Below are positions 22,268-33,531 of a stretch of DNA of 64,000 nt, piece after piece. The first letter of the stretch is position 1; every line of letters starts with the position of its first letter. The translations under genes and the position numbers were made by a program. The DNA comes from Symsagittifera roscoffensis. Lineage: Eukaryota; Xenacoelomorpha; Acoela; Convolutidae. Where the stretch lies: contig NC_087062.1 of NCBI RefSeq assembly GCF_963678635.1, forward strand, positions 32,957,651 through 33,021,650, written 5' to 3'. The notes below the pieces were generated by a model. The model searched no databases and was not told where the DNA came from. It saw nothing but the letters and a program-made list of their open reading frames with translations.

Positions 22268-25200
22268 TCAACTCACGCCCCCCGTCTTCGAACTACTGCG
22301 TCCAGACTCACTCGACACAGTGATCTGCCTCGTTAATTCCTCCTCATCATCGAAATTGATGACGATTTCCTCCCATGCCTTCAGCTGTTCATAGTACCGC
22401 ATTCATTCCCTTTGCTCTTGCAATCTTCTCGTTTGAGTTGGTAGGCTCTTCACTTTGGACTCTCTGTTCAAGCAAAAAGAAATATGCAAGCTCAAGCTCA
22501 CGTTCTTCGCCAGGTCCTCTTCCAGTATTGATTCCCTTGCCTTGGTTTTATCACTAGACACCCTGCTAACCCTTGTCCAGCCCGTGGTTATCCCGTTACG
22601 GTGGGTGAGTAGTGGTCTCTTGAGGGCTTCCGGCCCTATCTTGGCCAGGAACTGACGGTACTACTTCTGGTGTTTCTTCATGTAATTTTTCGTCGAAGTG
22701 TATAGCCAAGAGGTCAGTGTATCCCGAAACCATGAAAAGAACTGTATGCGGCTCCACACATGCCTCACTTTCATGGCTACAGCGAATACTTTGCACGCAG
22801 TCTCAAACAACTCAAACCTCCTGCTATAGTCAATGGCATGTATCCTCTCCCCTGTTGTTGCCTTTGATTCCAGATATTTCGCTATATTCTCCTCAATCCA
22901 TCCTGGTGCCAACATCGAGCTCACCACGAAGAGATTGAATTTCTGTTGGTAGTGAGTAATCCAATCGACCAAATTTCCTCCGTATCCTATATCAAGCATA
23001 GGTTTGACTGCTCTGGATACCAGACCGTCTGTGCCAAACAATGACATGGGTATTCTCCGTGCGTCAAGTTGATGCTTCGGAGGTTACGTTCTCCAGAAGC
23101 CTCGAGCAAAGGTTCAAACTCCATCATTTTCGCTTGTGTCGCACCATTCTCGTCTACAGCTTGTGTGTTGCTTGTCGCCTTCCCGTTCGCGCTTTGCCTC
23201 TCGAAGTCACTGGTGTTCTCCGTTTCCAAACTCAAGGGTTGCTCTCCCCAGATCTCACTCAAATCCTCCCTTCAATCCCCTGGCACCACTCCCAGCATTT
23301 TCTGTAATAACCGATGCGACTGATGTGACATTCGCGCCAAGCGCACGCACTTGGGCACTGAGAAAGCCGTATCAATCAGCACCCTCTGACTTAATGCCTC
23401 CACCATGGCCATGTGCAGCGGATAGTGACTTCCGCACAAGTTCGCCATGACTGATGACACCAGAAACTTCGCATTCATCGGCAGACTGTTGGCCTCGCTC
23501 ACGGGAAACCCCATCTCTGCCTCAAGACCGACGGGCCAGGGTTCCTCGCTCAACGCTGTTTCCTCATGATGCTCTGATTCTAGCATCTTCAGTGACTCCA
23601 GACTACACATTCTCGAGAAAATCCCAACACCGTCGCCAAATTCACCGTGGTGCTCGCGTAATAAACAGCGATTGATTTTGAACAACTTTTGTCTTGATAG
23701 TCAAGTTTCAAAATTCGATAGTTTCCGAGACCGCATGATGATGTAGCTTTTTCTGAATGAATCATTTATCCTATGATGAAGAATGAATTTTTTTTCAGTT
23801 GATTTTTGATTCTAAAGAAGTTTTGTGTTAATAATCAAGTCTAAAAAGTCGACATTTTCCGAGACAGCATGATGATGCAGCTTTTTCTCACTTTTCTCCT
23901 TCTCAGTATATAGTATAGTATAGTAATATCACTAAACCAAGTGGCCAAATTCTTCCTTCGAAAGAACTGTATCCTGCCGCAAGACGGTCCATCACAAGAA
24001 CGTTCTCCACCTCCACTCGCTAGAGTAATACAACTGCCTGGCCCCAGCTTCTTAGATGACTCGTTCTGCTTGCTCTTGACTTCTTCAGATTCTTTTTGAT
24101 GAGGCAGGATCAACTTGTGTATCACGATCAGATTTCCCAGATCCTCATCCTTCCCTGGTGTCAGTCTCATTCGCTCCATGACTTCTTTGTTCAAACTTGC
24201 CAGAGGATGTGGACACCAAGATGGTCTCAGCCTTCTCCAAAGAGTTCCCAAATTTGTAGGCAATGTGCCGTCTTCGCCTCCCAGCCCCAGTTACACCTTC
24301 CTCCCAGAACACGGCACACTGATGACTTCGGATACCTTCTCAAGCAGCGAGCCCAGGCTCGGTTTTTTCTTCTCAGTCGGATTCATATAGGCAGCTCCTG
24401 TCTCCGAATCCAAGAAAAAACTGTATGATATCCCTATTAGGGCGGACACATACTGATACTCCCCTGGCTTCTTGGGCTTTGGGCTTTCATCAAATTTCTT
24501 GCCGGAGAACTGTCGAATCTCGTCAAGCTTCGCATGGTTCTCTAGGGCAGCACTCTGATACACTTTCAGGATGGCGCTCGAGACTCTCTTCTCAAATGCT
24601 CTACCTCCCGCCGCGCTTTGATAGCATGACTGGGTGGTAGCATCAGGTATCACCGACATGATCCATCTCAAGAAACAGGTGGCATCTTTTCTCCTTGCAA
24701 GACTCAACCCTGAACTGTCTCGAACAACATGCTGCATCAGCCTTCGATACTCGTGCTGACATTTGTCGTCCAGTATTATTTTTTCATATGAAGTCAGTGC
24801 TTCTAGCGCCACTCCTGGTAAGCTCCACGTAACATCAACTGCCCCGCCGTCCCAACAAAAGGATTCGGCAACAAAGGTTGTGCCGATGAGGGTGCCCTCA
24901 TTTCGTCTTCAAATAACTCCAACAGCAATTTCTCCCAAGTTCATCCCAGCTGGCGCCTCCACTCTAATTTATTCACTTCCGCCCTCTGTTGGGTAGTCAA
25001 ATTTCGACGTCTTCTGGACACTCCGCGATCAAGTTTTTTTCAGGCAGCCCCCTAGTTCTTTCGCAGTATCCAGGACTTTCCACCAGGGGCGAGCGGTGTT
25101 TCTCAACGATCTTCTTTTGAGGGGGTCATTTGCGATGCCCTGGTGTCGCTTCGCCGATGTTCACTTCCAACATTGGTCCACTGGTGGAGCCACTCTTCGC

Positions 25201-25509
25201 ATTCACCCTTTGCGGTTCGAAGTAATTTTCCGTTCCCGGAATTGTCGCGGTTTCCATCTTGATCAATACCTCAGCCAACTTTCGGGTCCCCGAGTTGCCC
25301 TTGTAGGCTGCAGTTTTTCATCTCGCTAGAACCATTGGAGCCGTCTCCTTCAAATTCTTCTCTGAAACAGCCTCCGCCGAGGGACTCGCTTCTTCTATCT
25401 CCCGCTTTCTTTTCCTCGACCTCACTCCTTTACTCGGGGGCGTAGCCATGATCATAACTAAATCCGCTTCATTGTCCAGGTCCTCTTCACCCAATTTTTG
25501 ACTCCCCAT
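22268..25509 (-). pseudogene. K-protein gene (K3)
   Basis: Parallel to K2: N-terminal segment 25318-25509, then 24291-24812, 23841-24263, 23272-23685, 22987-23262 and 22661-23047. Several K2 stops are sense codons here, but K3 has its own damage. Examples are a short TATAG tandem expansion near 23908-23926, a shifted base near 23622 and a TAG near 22662 that cuts the C-terminal segment. The TAAATG junction is at 23763-23768. Product unrecognised. Confidence 0.6.
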
Positions 25510-25599
25510 CTCCAGTCTTAGGAATGTTAATCTCTTTAACTATAATATTAGTTTTAATTTTATCATCAATTATGGTCTTAACTAGTTTATTTTTAACAT

Positions 25600-26122
25600 T
25601 TTCGCTCAGAGTAGAGCTGTCTTTACATGATTTAGACACGGCGCTCGGCTTCGTTTCCCGCAAGCAAATCAGCCACTCCTAAAAACAGGGCTACTACTGT
25701 TTATTATACTACTATTGTTTTTGTTCACTAGATAAAAATCATCTTCTACATCAAAGATGGATCAACTCTTTCCCTCAACTCCTAGCTTCTCATAATCTGA
25801 AAACAAACTTGGATGTTATTAATTCAATTCAGGACATCACCAGGAAGCTAAAAATTTGTTAAAATAATGTTTAATTTATCTCCCGAGACCCTTCCGGATT
25901 CTGGAATCCGGAGAATTAATGTCCGTTTTTCTTTCCGGAAGGCTGGAAACGTCGTCCCAACACCCTTCCTGGTTCTCGTGAATTGCTTTATAACGATTGT
26001 AACTGCACAATCGTTACATTTCGGAATGGTTTCTGACAATCCTATTCCATCTTCAACCTCGATCAATTTCACACGATTTCCGTTGTTGTTGTTTTCACTG
26101 AGAACTCTGTCGGAAAAAAGTT
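25600..26122. other. K part B, truncated copy 3
   Basis: Matches the first 0.5 kb of B1 and B2, including most of the CCGGATTCTGGAATCCGG palindrome (25893-25910), then stops at GTTAC, where part A sequence begins. Confidence 0.75.
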
Positions 26123-26527
26123 ACCTCATGATGTTCTGATTCTAGCATCTTCAGTGACTCCAGACTACACATTCTCGAGAAAAATCCCAACGCCGTCGCC
26201 AAATTCATCGTGGTGCTCGCGTAATAAATAGCCATTAATTTTGAACAACTTTTGTCTTGAAAGTCAAGTTTCAAAAATCGATAGTTTCCGAGACTGCATG
26301 ATGATGTAGCTTTTTCTGAACGACTCATTTATCCTATGATGAAGAATGAATTTTTTTTCAGGTGTTTTTTGATTCTAAAGAAGTTTTGTCTTAATAATCA
26401 AGTCTAAAAAGTCGACATTTTCCGAGACAGCATGATGATGTAGCTTTTTCTCATTTTTATCCTTCTCAGTATATTGTATAGTATAGTAATATCACTAAAC
26501 CAAGTGGCCAGATTCTTCCTTTGAAAG
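26122..26527 (-). pseudogene. K4: internal fragment of the K-protein gene
   Basis: Matches K3 23560-23970. On the minus strand it starts MSRSEKATSSCSLGNY at 26328, just after TAA, and runs to the GTTAC junction. On the other side, after 26527, about 20 bp resemble B (CAAACTTCCAATTATGAC near 26546), and then the LINE relic begins. Confidence 0.7.
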
Positions 26528-26589
26528 AGTTGGAGCCAATGCTCAAACTTCCAATTATGACTGGCACAACTAGTAAGTGATATTAGATT

Positions 26590-27613
26590 AGTTTTCGCAG
26601 AAGCTGTTTCTAGTGTTTCGCAACGTTGATTTGAATAATCTTTGGGGGCTGAACATTTTCAGTGAAATGCGAGGAAGTTTGCTCGACATGCATATCAAGG
26701 GGTTTGTCTTTAATTGAATCAGCTGCATTACCACCGTCTGAATTCTGAGCAAGTAACTTTTCGTTTTTTGGAAAGAAATTCTAATTGATGTCATCGTTCT
26801 TGTTTTCCATAAATTTTATAATTAGAACACTCATGTAAAGATGGAATATGAAAAGAAATGTCCACGTCCTCGCACTTTACGGTGGATAGTATTCGCGAAT
26901 TGTATAACCATTCCGAAAAAAAAAGATTTTCCCTGTTTCATTTTGCATAACTAATCGCGAATTGTATAACCTGTCACGTAAAAGATTTTCCTGATTTTCA
27001 TTTTGGATAACCAATCCCAGTAGAGCTCGACCTGTGGGAACCTTATCACCAGAATAATTAATTCTGCAGCTTTCTTGGGGTATTTTTAGGCGATGATTAA
27101 TTCCACTGGGTAGTTACAGATTTTCACGGCAGCTAGGTCATTACAAACAAATAGTAGATTTGTGATTTTGACCCTGGACAATTTTGTGTAGATAATGTTC
27201 GGTCATTTTCTTAAGAATCGCATGTGGAATACAATTTCGCCCAACAGTAGCAGTCCATGACTCTATATGCTTGCGCTAAACTGCTCTGATTCTAGGGGAG
27301 CGACAACCGTCAAAGTTTGAAGATTTCTTTGTCTCTGTTGTTGTAGACGTTTTCGAAATCGTAATTTTTCCTCTCATTAATTGGAAATTGCTTGAGTACT
27401 TCAAAAGCGCAAGTTCTCTAGGTTTTTTCTATGTTCTTCTGTGAATGGCGGAACTATTTTATTTATCTTGTTATTCTTAATTTCCTCTCTTTTTGACAGA
27501 TTGCTTATTAGTGCTGAATTGAAATCGATGTTTTTCTTAGCTTCAGGACTTGAGTCAATCAAAAATTCATGTTGTATTGAGATTTGTGATTCTCGAAACT
27601 ATTCATCAGACAT
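26590..27613 (-). pseudogene. LINE 2: ORF1 relic
   Basis: Reading downward from ATG 27613 (MSDE, then a stop), the translation follows the neighbouring LINE ORF1. Recognisable shared parts are the N-terminal SQ-rich start, KI-PPF-E and the following LENL, and further on the NLPYVCND-like region around 27130-27150. Many stops and indels are present. It ends near 26590 without any ORF2. It is diverged from LINE 1 and older, and is in the same orientation. Confidence 0.65.
26893..27016. repeat. Two-copy 62-bp tandem repeat
   Basis: TCGCGAATTGTATAACC occurs at 26893 and 26955. Each is followed by an AAAAGATTTTCC and a TTTCATTTTG-ATAAC block. It lies inside the LINE 2 relic and looks like a local duplication. 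Confidence 0.75.
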
Positions 27614-27930
27614 TGGTTTCTTTGAAGGCACTGAGCCCGATGCGTTTAGCTTTATCCTTTTCACTTTGTCTGTTGAGTTTCGCTTTGTTCTTGTTTGGTT
27701 CTATAGTTTCAATATGGTTTCTCGAAATTTGTTCAATGTTTTACTTGTCAGAAGTCAACTTTTTTTTTTTTTTTTTTTTTTGCAAATTGTAAATTAAATT
27801 TGTTTAGTTAAGAGTTTCATAATCAATATGTACAACAAATAACATCATATTTGTTCAATTGACATTACTTTTACCGGATACCGGGTATCCTGGTTTGTTG
27901 CTGAAGTCTTACATTTCCTTATAGTTTATA

Positions 27931-30900
27931 TCAGAAGGAGCAATTTGTATTTCTTATCTTCCATACTTCCCATGACACAAATGTTTGCAAGTTGTTTTTC
28001 CATGACGTCGATGATTTTGAATATGCACCACGAATAACCGAAACAACATACTTAAGTCTTGCAATGTTGGTTGATACAAAAACGTCACGCCAATTATTAA
28101 TCTGTAATATGTTTCTTGAAGGTTGTAGCGAGGGACAACTGAAAATTAGGTGTTCGAATGTTTCGCATTCTAAATTACAATAGAAACATTCCGGGGCATT
28201 CTCGAGAAATAAAAACCACCACTTTTCTCGATCTTTAAAAACAGCGTATGCAAATTTATAAAGAAAGTTTTTTTCCCATACATCAAGCATTGAATTTTTC
28301 CAAATTTTGCCTGTAAATTTAATCAATTCTTCTTCTGATGAGAGGTAGCGGTTCGCTGCAAAACCCAAGCGGGAAATCGAAGCTCGATGAAAACTACAGT
28401 TTTGTAAGCAGAAATAATAAACATCTCGCGATTTTGTCTGTATTGTTATAATTAAACGGCTATTGGTACTGTTTGAAAATATTGCAAAATCACTTGAACT
28501 TACTTCAATAGAGATGTTCATATTTCTCAACAAATTTTTGATTTCTTTCGGTAAAATTGAATCTGTTGGTAATAAACTATTTTGATCTGACGTATCAGAA
28601 GCAAAGAAATCGATAATTTTCATACTAAAAAGTTTAAGTTGTAGGCATGGTAAACCTATCCCACCATCTAAGATGGAGAGATATAAAACTTCTTTTCTTA
28701 TGTCGAGTCTGCTTGTTTTTTTCAATTCTGTATTTAATAATTTTTGGCATTTACTAACAGTATCCAAGTTAACTGTTGTATGACGAGCCAAATGAAAAAA
28801 CTTAGGGAGAACATAAACTGACAGTGTTAATGATTTGGCCCTCAAAGATTTACTTAGTGAAATTAACCCGCGATGTTTTTGAATTTGAGAACTCAACAAT
28901 AGTTCAATATTTTCAATTTTTTGGGAAGTGTAAAACAAAAAACCAAGTATTTTTGTTTCCTTGACTGTTTTATAGGCGTGATAAATCAGGTATGGAAAGC
29001 ACTTCGCTTTTACTTATGTTAATCATCATTTGAGTTTGTTTGCAAAATGTATCGATTAAGCGAAACAACCTGTCAATACATCGGATTTTGATAAGGCAAG
29101 TTATGTCGTCTGCATATGAAACTAGTTTGGGGCACAATATCCCGAAACCTTCAATTGCTTCTGTAGATTCAATTGCTTGAAGAAGGGGTTCGATAAAAAC
29201 TATGAATAAAAATGCGGAAAGAGGGCAACCTTGTCTCACACCGCGATGAATTTTGAAGCTGGCTGATAAAAAACCATTTATCTCAATTACTGCTTTTGAG
29301 TCTAAATACAAAGTTTCAATAGCTCTAACTGAAAACTCATCGAGGTTTAACCCTTTCAAAATTTTGATGAGAAGTGATCTGTCAACTCTGTCAAATGCTT
29401 TAGAAAAGTCTAATTTTACAGCACATGAACCTCGGGTAGCCAATCGTTCTGGAGTAATCGCTTTTTTCAACTTTCGTATTGCTGTGTGCATTTGTCTTCC
29501 AGGCAAATACGCGTGCTGATGGTTTCTTACAACTTTGCAAAGGTCATTTTTAATTCGATTACAGACTACATGGGCAAAGATTTTTGCGTCAGTATTCATA
29601 AGGCTGATGGGGCGAAAATCTTGTACTGCTATGGAATTTTCAGATTTCGGGAGCAGTTTGATTATTGCTAAATAAAAACTGTTTGGAAGTTTTCCACCAT
29701 GAACAAAATGATTAAAAACTTTAGCTAAAATTGAACAAAACTCATCCGTGAAAGTCTTGTATAGCTTAGAAGTAAGGCCTTCTGGTCCAGTCGAGCTTTT
29801 CAAATTCAATTTGTTTATAGCCAAGTGAATTTCATCTTCTGTAAAGTAATTATAGCCATCATTCTCATTTTTTTCGAGTTTATTTTTTGATAAAAAAGTC
29901 TTTAGTAGTTGATCGGAGTCTGTTGTAGAACTATTTGAAAAAATATTTGAAAAATACTTTCGAAATTGATTAAGAAAATCCTCATCCGTATGATAAACGT
30001 TCTGATCCACTTGAATTCGCTTGATTGAGTTAATTGTGTTCTTTGATGTCCATTGACTACAAAATTTGGGAACACCCTCGAATGTATAGCTGAGAGTTTT
30101 CTGAATTTTTCGATAATCTGAAAAATCCTTTTCCATGGAAACTTTTTGAAGTTGTTCCAGCACCAAATGATATTTTTCAATCAAATTAGGATTCGGACCT
30201 TTTCCGCTGTGAATGGAATCTCTGAGAACATTTTCGTGATACTTCAATAAATTAAGTTCTTTCTGATCTACACGCTTTTTGTTCTCTTGAATAAACCTCA
30301 GAAGGTCACGAAAATTGTGCTTAAAGTTTTCGTAACTACTTGGTGATTCATTTTCGTAAAAGTTTTTTAGGTCTTCACGAATTAAGCTGGCGTTGTTGTT
30401 TAAAATTTCTTCATTTAATTTCCAGTAACTAGGGCCGCGCTGATACAAGTTAGATGGCTTAACAAAAACGTGTAAGAGCAAATGATCAGATATTGATATT
30501 TGAATGCTTTGCATAGAATCATACTCTGTTTCGAATTTTATGAAAACATAATCTATGCGTGCAAAAGTTTTATGTTGTTTGTCATAATGTGTATAATCAC
30601 AAAAATCATTCTTGAGTGCAAAATCAACAAAACCAAAACAGTCAAGAATTTGTTCTTTGAGGTGGGTAAATCGTTTGATACGTGCATCATTTAACTTGAG
30701 TATTGAAGAACTGTTAATATTATCATAACTCAGCGCATTAAAGTCACCCATCATGATAATTTTCGATTTGTTAGGTAAAAATCTGATGCTTAATTTCAGG
30801 GAATTCAAAGTTGCTCGGAATGAAATTGGGTTCGCATAAACGTTGATAACAAACCCATCAAGTTTGACAAACTTTAACAATTGAAAACCTGTACTTGAAG

Positions 30901-31171
30901 CAATTCTTTTTGCAGGACTCAAGTTTGATGACCATAACGTTAAGAAACCACCAGAATTATTTGAGCCCGGTATGAAGTCGAATAAAACATTATATTTATC
31001 CAGTAAACTGAAATGTATATTTGTAAGTTTCGATATTTTTGCTTCCTGAATGCACAAAATGAAACTGGGCGATTTTTTTAAAACTTGGCATTTTTTGATA
31101 AGTGAGTGTAATTTAGCTGGATTTCCTATGCTAAAAATATTAACGGAAAAAATATCTGGTGTTTCGCACAT
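27931..31171 (-). pseudogene. LINE ORF2: endonuclease-reverse transcriptase, one frameshift
   Basis: A 733-residue frame starts MCETPDIFSVNIF. The APE endonuclease shows N11, CIQE43, MGDFN at 141-145, a RIDYVF segment and SDHLLL with the catalytic His. RT motifs follow: DFRPISLMNTDAKI, YLPGRQMHTAI, KLDFSKAFDRVD, RGVRQGCPLSAFLF and the catalytic SYADD. The frame is lost at the TAA near 28970, where a one-base shift restores YKTVKETKILGFLFYTSQ. A further 335 residues then run to 27931. These include a Cys-rich C-terminus (CFYCNLECETFEHLIFSCP) typical of L1/Tx1-like ORF2. It nicks target DNA and primes reverse transcription; this copy is inactive unless the shift is a sequencing error. Confidence 0.92.
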
Positions 31172-31182
31172 AGAAATTTTTG

Positions 31183-32427
31183 CTAAAATTTCCCTCCAAC
31201 CAAGTCTTCTCCGTTATTTTTAGATTTCACTTTTGGCCCTTTCTTTCGTGTTAAAACTGACCAAGAGGTTGGTGAAGTTTCACGCTCTCTTTTTGTAAGC
31301 ATTCTTCCGTCAGAGGAACATTTTCGTTTGTTATTTTCGATATTTAAATTGTCTTTTTTTTTCTTTTGCAGAGTAAGAATGAAAATCTACGACCTGATTG
31401 TTGAGAACCTCATCCTTTGTTTTTCTTCGCTTGGAGTAGCTGCACTGTTTGTTTTAGATTCATCAATCGAAACTCCAGATGGTGGTGCTTCAACATTCTT
31501 ATCTTCTTCATTTTGGGTACCATTACAAAACTTATCGCCTGTTGTTTGGTCATCGTTTTTCTCGTCGCTGGCATTATTGAAGCTTGGTTTTTGTGGGTAG
31601 TGATTATTTGGATTTTTGGTTATTTGGTTCCCTATGTTGCACCAATCATCGTGATGACCTTTTTCTTGGCGTCCAGACATCTTGCATTTGTGACATTCAT
31701 GTAGTGAAGGTATGTGAAACGAGATTTCTACACCTTCCCACATTTTGAAGCCATCCATTCTCGATTTATAAGACCAGTCCTTCAGCTTTTTCTCTTGTTC
31801 TTCGTTTTGTATTTTAACTTCTAAAATTGCTCTTCCTGTGTAAACATACTGACCCGGTTCAGTTACGATACAGGTCTCACGTTGGAATATGGGGCTATGA
31901 ATTATGTCTTCTGGCAATTGGAGAATTAATTTCGCTTCGATATCGTTGCATACATAAGGCAAGTTTGACAATTTGATTTTTGCTAATTTAGGGTAAATGT
32001 TCTTGGGTCTATGAGACCTTGGAAAGCATCCCATGGGAAATACCGTCCTGTTAAGTAGAATGATTCCTTCGCTTTTGATGCTAGTTATGAATTGCTCTGC
32101 TTCGGGGGGAGCAATAACTGTCAGTGTATGAAGTTTGCGGTCATCTTTCGTCACGGTTATTGTTTTTGAGATTGTCATCTTCTGTTGCATTGTTGTGGGG
32201 AATTGTTTAAGTATATTGGAAGCACAACTTCGATATGCCTGCGCCAGATTTTCAGCTGACCTTACAATTTCTCTCGAGAATGGGGGGATGATTTTGATTA
32301 TTTGGATTTGTTTTGTTTGTGTCGTCGATTTGTTTGCTGGTAGCGCATTTCTGAAATTTGTCTCCGTTTCAATCAGCACTTCGTGAGTAATTGGTAGCTG
32401 AGATTCCGTCAGTTGTTGTTGACTCAT
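31183..32427 (-). pseudogene. LINE ORF1: nucleic-acid-binding protein, internal stop
   Basis: The frame starts MSQQQLTESQLP at 32427 and is open for 346 residues to TAG 31387-31389. The same frame then stays open for 67 more codons, through a Lys-rich stretch and ETSPTSWSVLTRKKGP, to a TAG at 31183-31185. That is 11 nt before the ORF2 ATG. The short frame is therefore probably an interrupted ORF1 of about 413 residues. A possible zinc knuckle reads CHKC...HHDDWC, with longer spacing than the usual CX2CX4HX4C. ORF1 proteins coat the element RNA and act as chaperones. Confidence 0.8.
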
Positions 32428-33531
32428 GACTTGGTTTTACTCTATGGGGGCAAAAAAGCCTTCACCCGGAGGTATACTTGGAAAAAAATTAGATTTTTCT
32501 CTTTCAAAATGTAGAAATCAGAAGGCAAAAACTTTATTTCCAATTATTATTATTTTCTCTATTCTTGTTGACGAATTTTCGAAATCGGCGTTTACTGTTT
32601 TAGCTACGTGTCGTTTCAGTTTTTCAAACACAAATCGCATTTCACTTAAATGTAGAAATAAACATTGCGTACAGAAATTCCTGGAATAGTTCAATGTTGC
32701 AAATTAGATTACTGAGCGTTCTGAAAGTTTTTTTCTGGGACGTAGAATCGTTTTAATCCGAGTTTTATGCGCAAACTGGAAAATCCTTACTGTGATCTAT
32801 ATTGCGTTATCAGATATAGGTGTTGTGTTGTTCATTCACAATCTTCTAGTTGGCGGCTTTGGGGGTTTTGGATAATTATTGTTTTTAATGACCTCAACAT
32901 TTTTCAATCTCATTAAAAAACATACCTTTAATAATAATGAAGTTTTCAGCATTTGTACAGTTAAGATGGTAGGTCGTTCTTCATAATGTAGTCTGAGGCA
33001 TTTTGGGTACGATTCTCGTTTATGCCTTTTGTACCCAGATTTTAAGATTCCCTTTTCAATAAAGATTGTTCATTTGAAGTGATGTTTTCATTAGTAATGC
33101 AAGCAAGTTTTTTATTGTCAATCATCTTCCATTGTTATAACAAAACCAAATATTATGCGGTGATTTCAGCCTGTAAGAGAATGGAGGTACCGAGGCACAA
33201 GATAAAGGCGCATGAAAGGATGTTGGCCGATAATCTAGCAAAGAATGTTAGCTGTACCGCTGTACCAAAAGTTAAACTAATACTTTGCCTGGAATCTTCC
33301 TGATACTGTGTTAATCAGGTACCCAATTGGTTAATGAAATGTCGATTTTTCTCAGCGTTTGAAATGTTATTTTTTGAGGTCAACTTTCATTGACTGGAAC
33401 CTTTTCATATGATACTTGTTGTATAATCGTTTTTTCTCCAGATTTGAAACCTGAGCATATAACTTTGAAGTAGTTTTCAGTTATCTTAATGTTAAGTTTG
33501 CATAGATTGTAAGGAAGTAGAAAAGAAGAAA
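32428..33531. other. LINE 5' flank and intergenic region
   Basis: About 1.1 kb of AT-rich sequence. The first part probably holds the LINE 5' UTR; no boundary or target-site duplication was identified. An open frame of about 74 codons at 33079-33303 has no recognisable features. The last bases before the downstream ATG contain TTTGCATAG (33497-33505), a possible 3' splice site 26 nt before the start codon. Confidence 0.5.

Larger units (their letters stand above)
11380..26527. repeat. K tandem array: K1, K2, K3 and fragment K4
   Basis: The same block recurs at 11380 (K1), 16320 (K2), 22200 (K3) and in part at 26122-26527 (K4). K2 is the most complete unit (16320-22200, about 5.88 kb): part A with a minus-strand reading frame, then part B of about 2.4 kb. 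K1 has 13300-14016 in place of about 1.6 kb of A. K3 stops inside B at about 26122, where it joins an internal A fragment (K4) through the shared pentamer GTTAC. The array may be tandem copies of one element, or elements of type B-A-B with B as long terminal repeats. The sequence does not decide between them. Confidence 0.85.
27760..32427 (-). mobile_element. LINE 1: L1/Tx1-like non-LTR retrotransposon
   Basis: ORF1 (32427-31183) and ORF2 (31171-27931) are followed by about 150 bp of 3' UTR and a run of 22 T (27760-27781), which is the poly-A tail of this minus-strand element. ORF2 has an APE-type endonuclease and an RT of the L1/Tx1 superfamily. Each ORF has only one main disabling change, so the copy is fairly young. 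Its tail end lies just upstream of LINE 2. The 5' end beyond 32427 and the target-site duplication could not be fixed. Confidence 0.9.

Noticed and set aside
27441-27797. Plus-strand frame of 118 codons beside the T-run
   Set aside because: It is the antisense of the LINE 2 ORF1 relic and its 5' UTR; its poly-Phe end is the LINE 1 poly-A tail read backwards.
27700-32750. GTTCAATGTT at about 27731 and 32688 as a LINE target-site duplication
   Set aside because: The left copy is not adjacent to the poly-T run, so it does not have the position required of a target-site duplication.
33079-33303. 74-codon open frame upstream of the GOLM-like gene
   Set aside because: No homology recognised, starts in T-rich DNA, and composition does not differ from the intergenic background.
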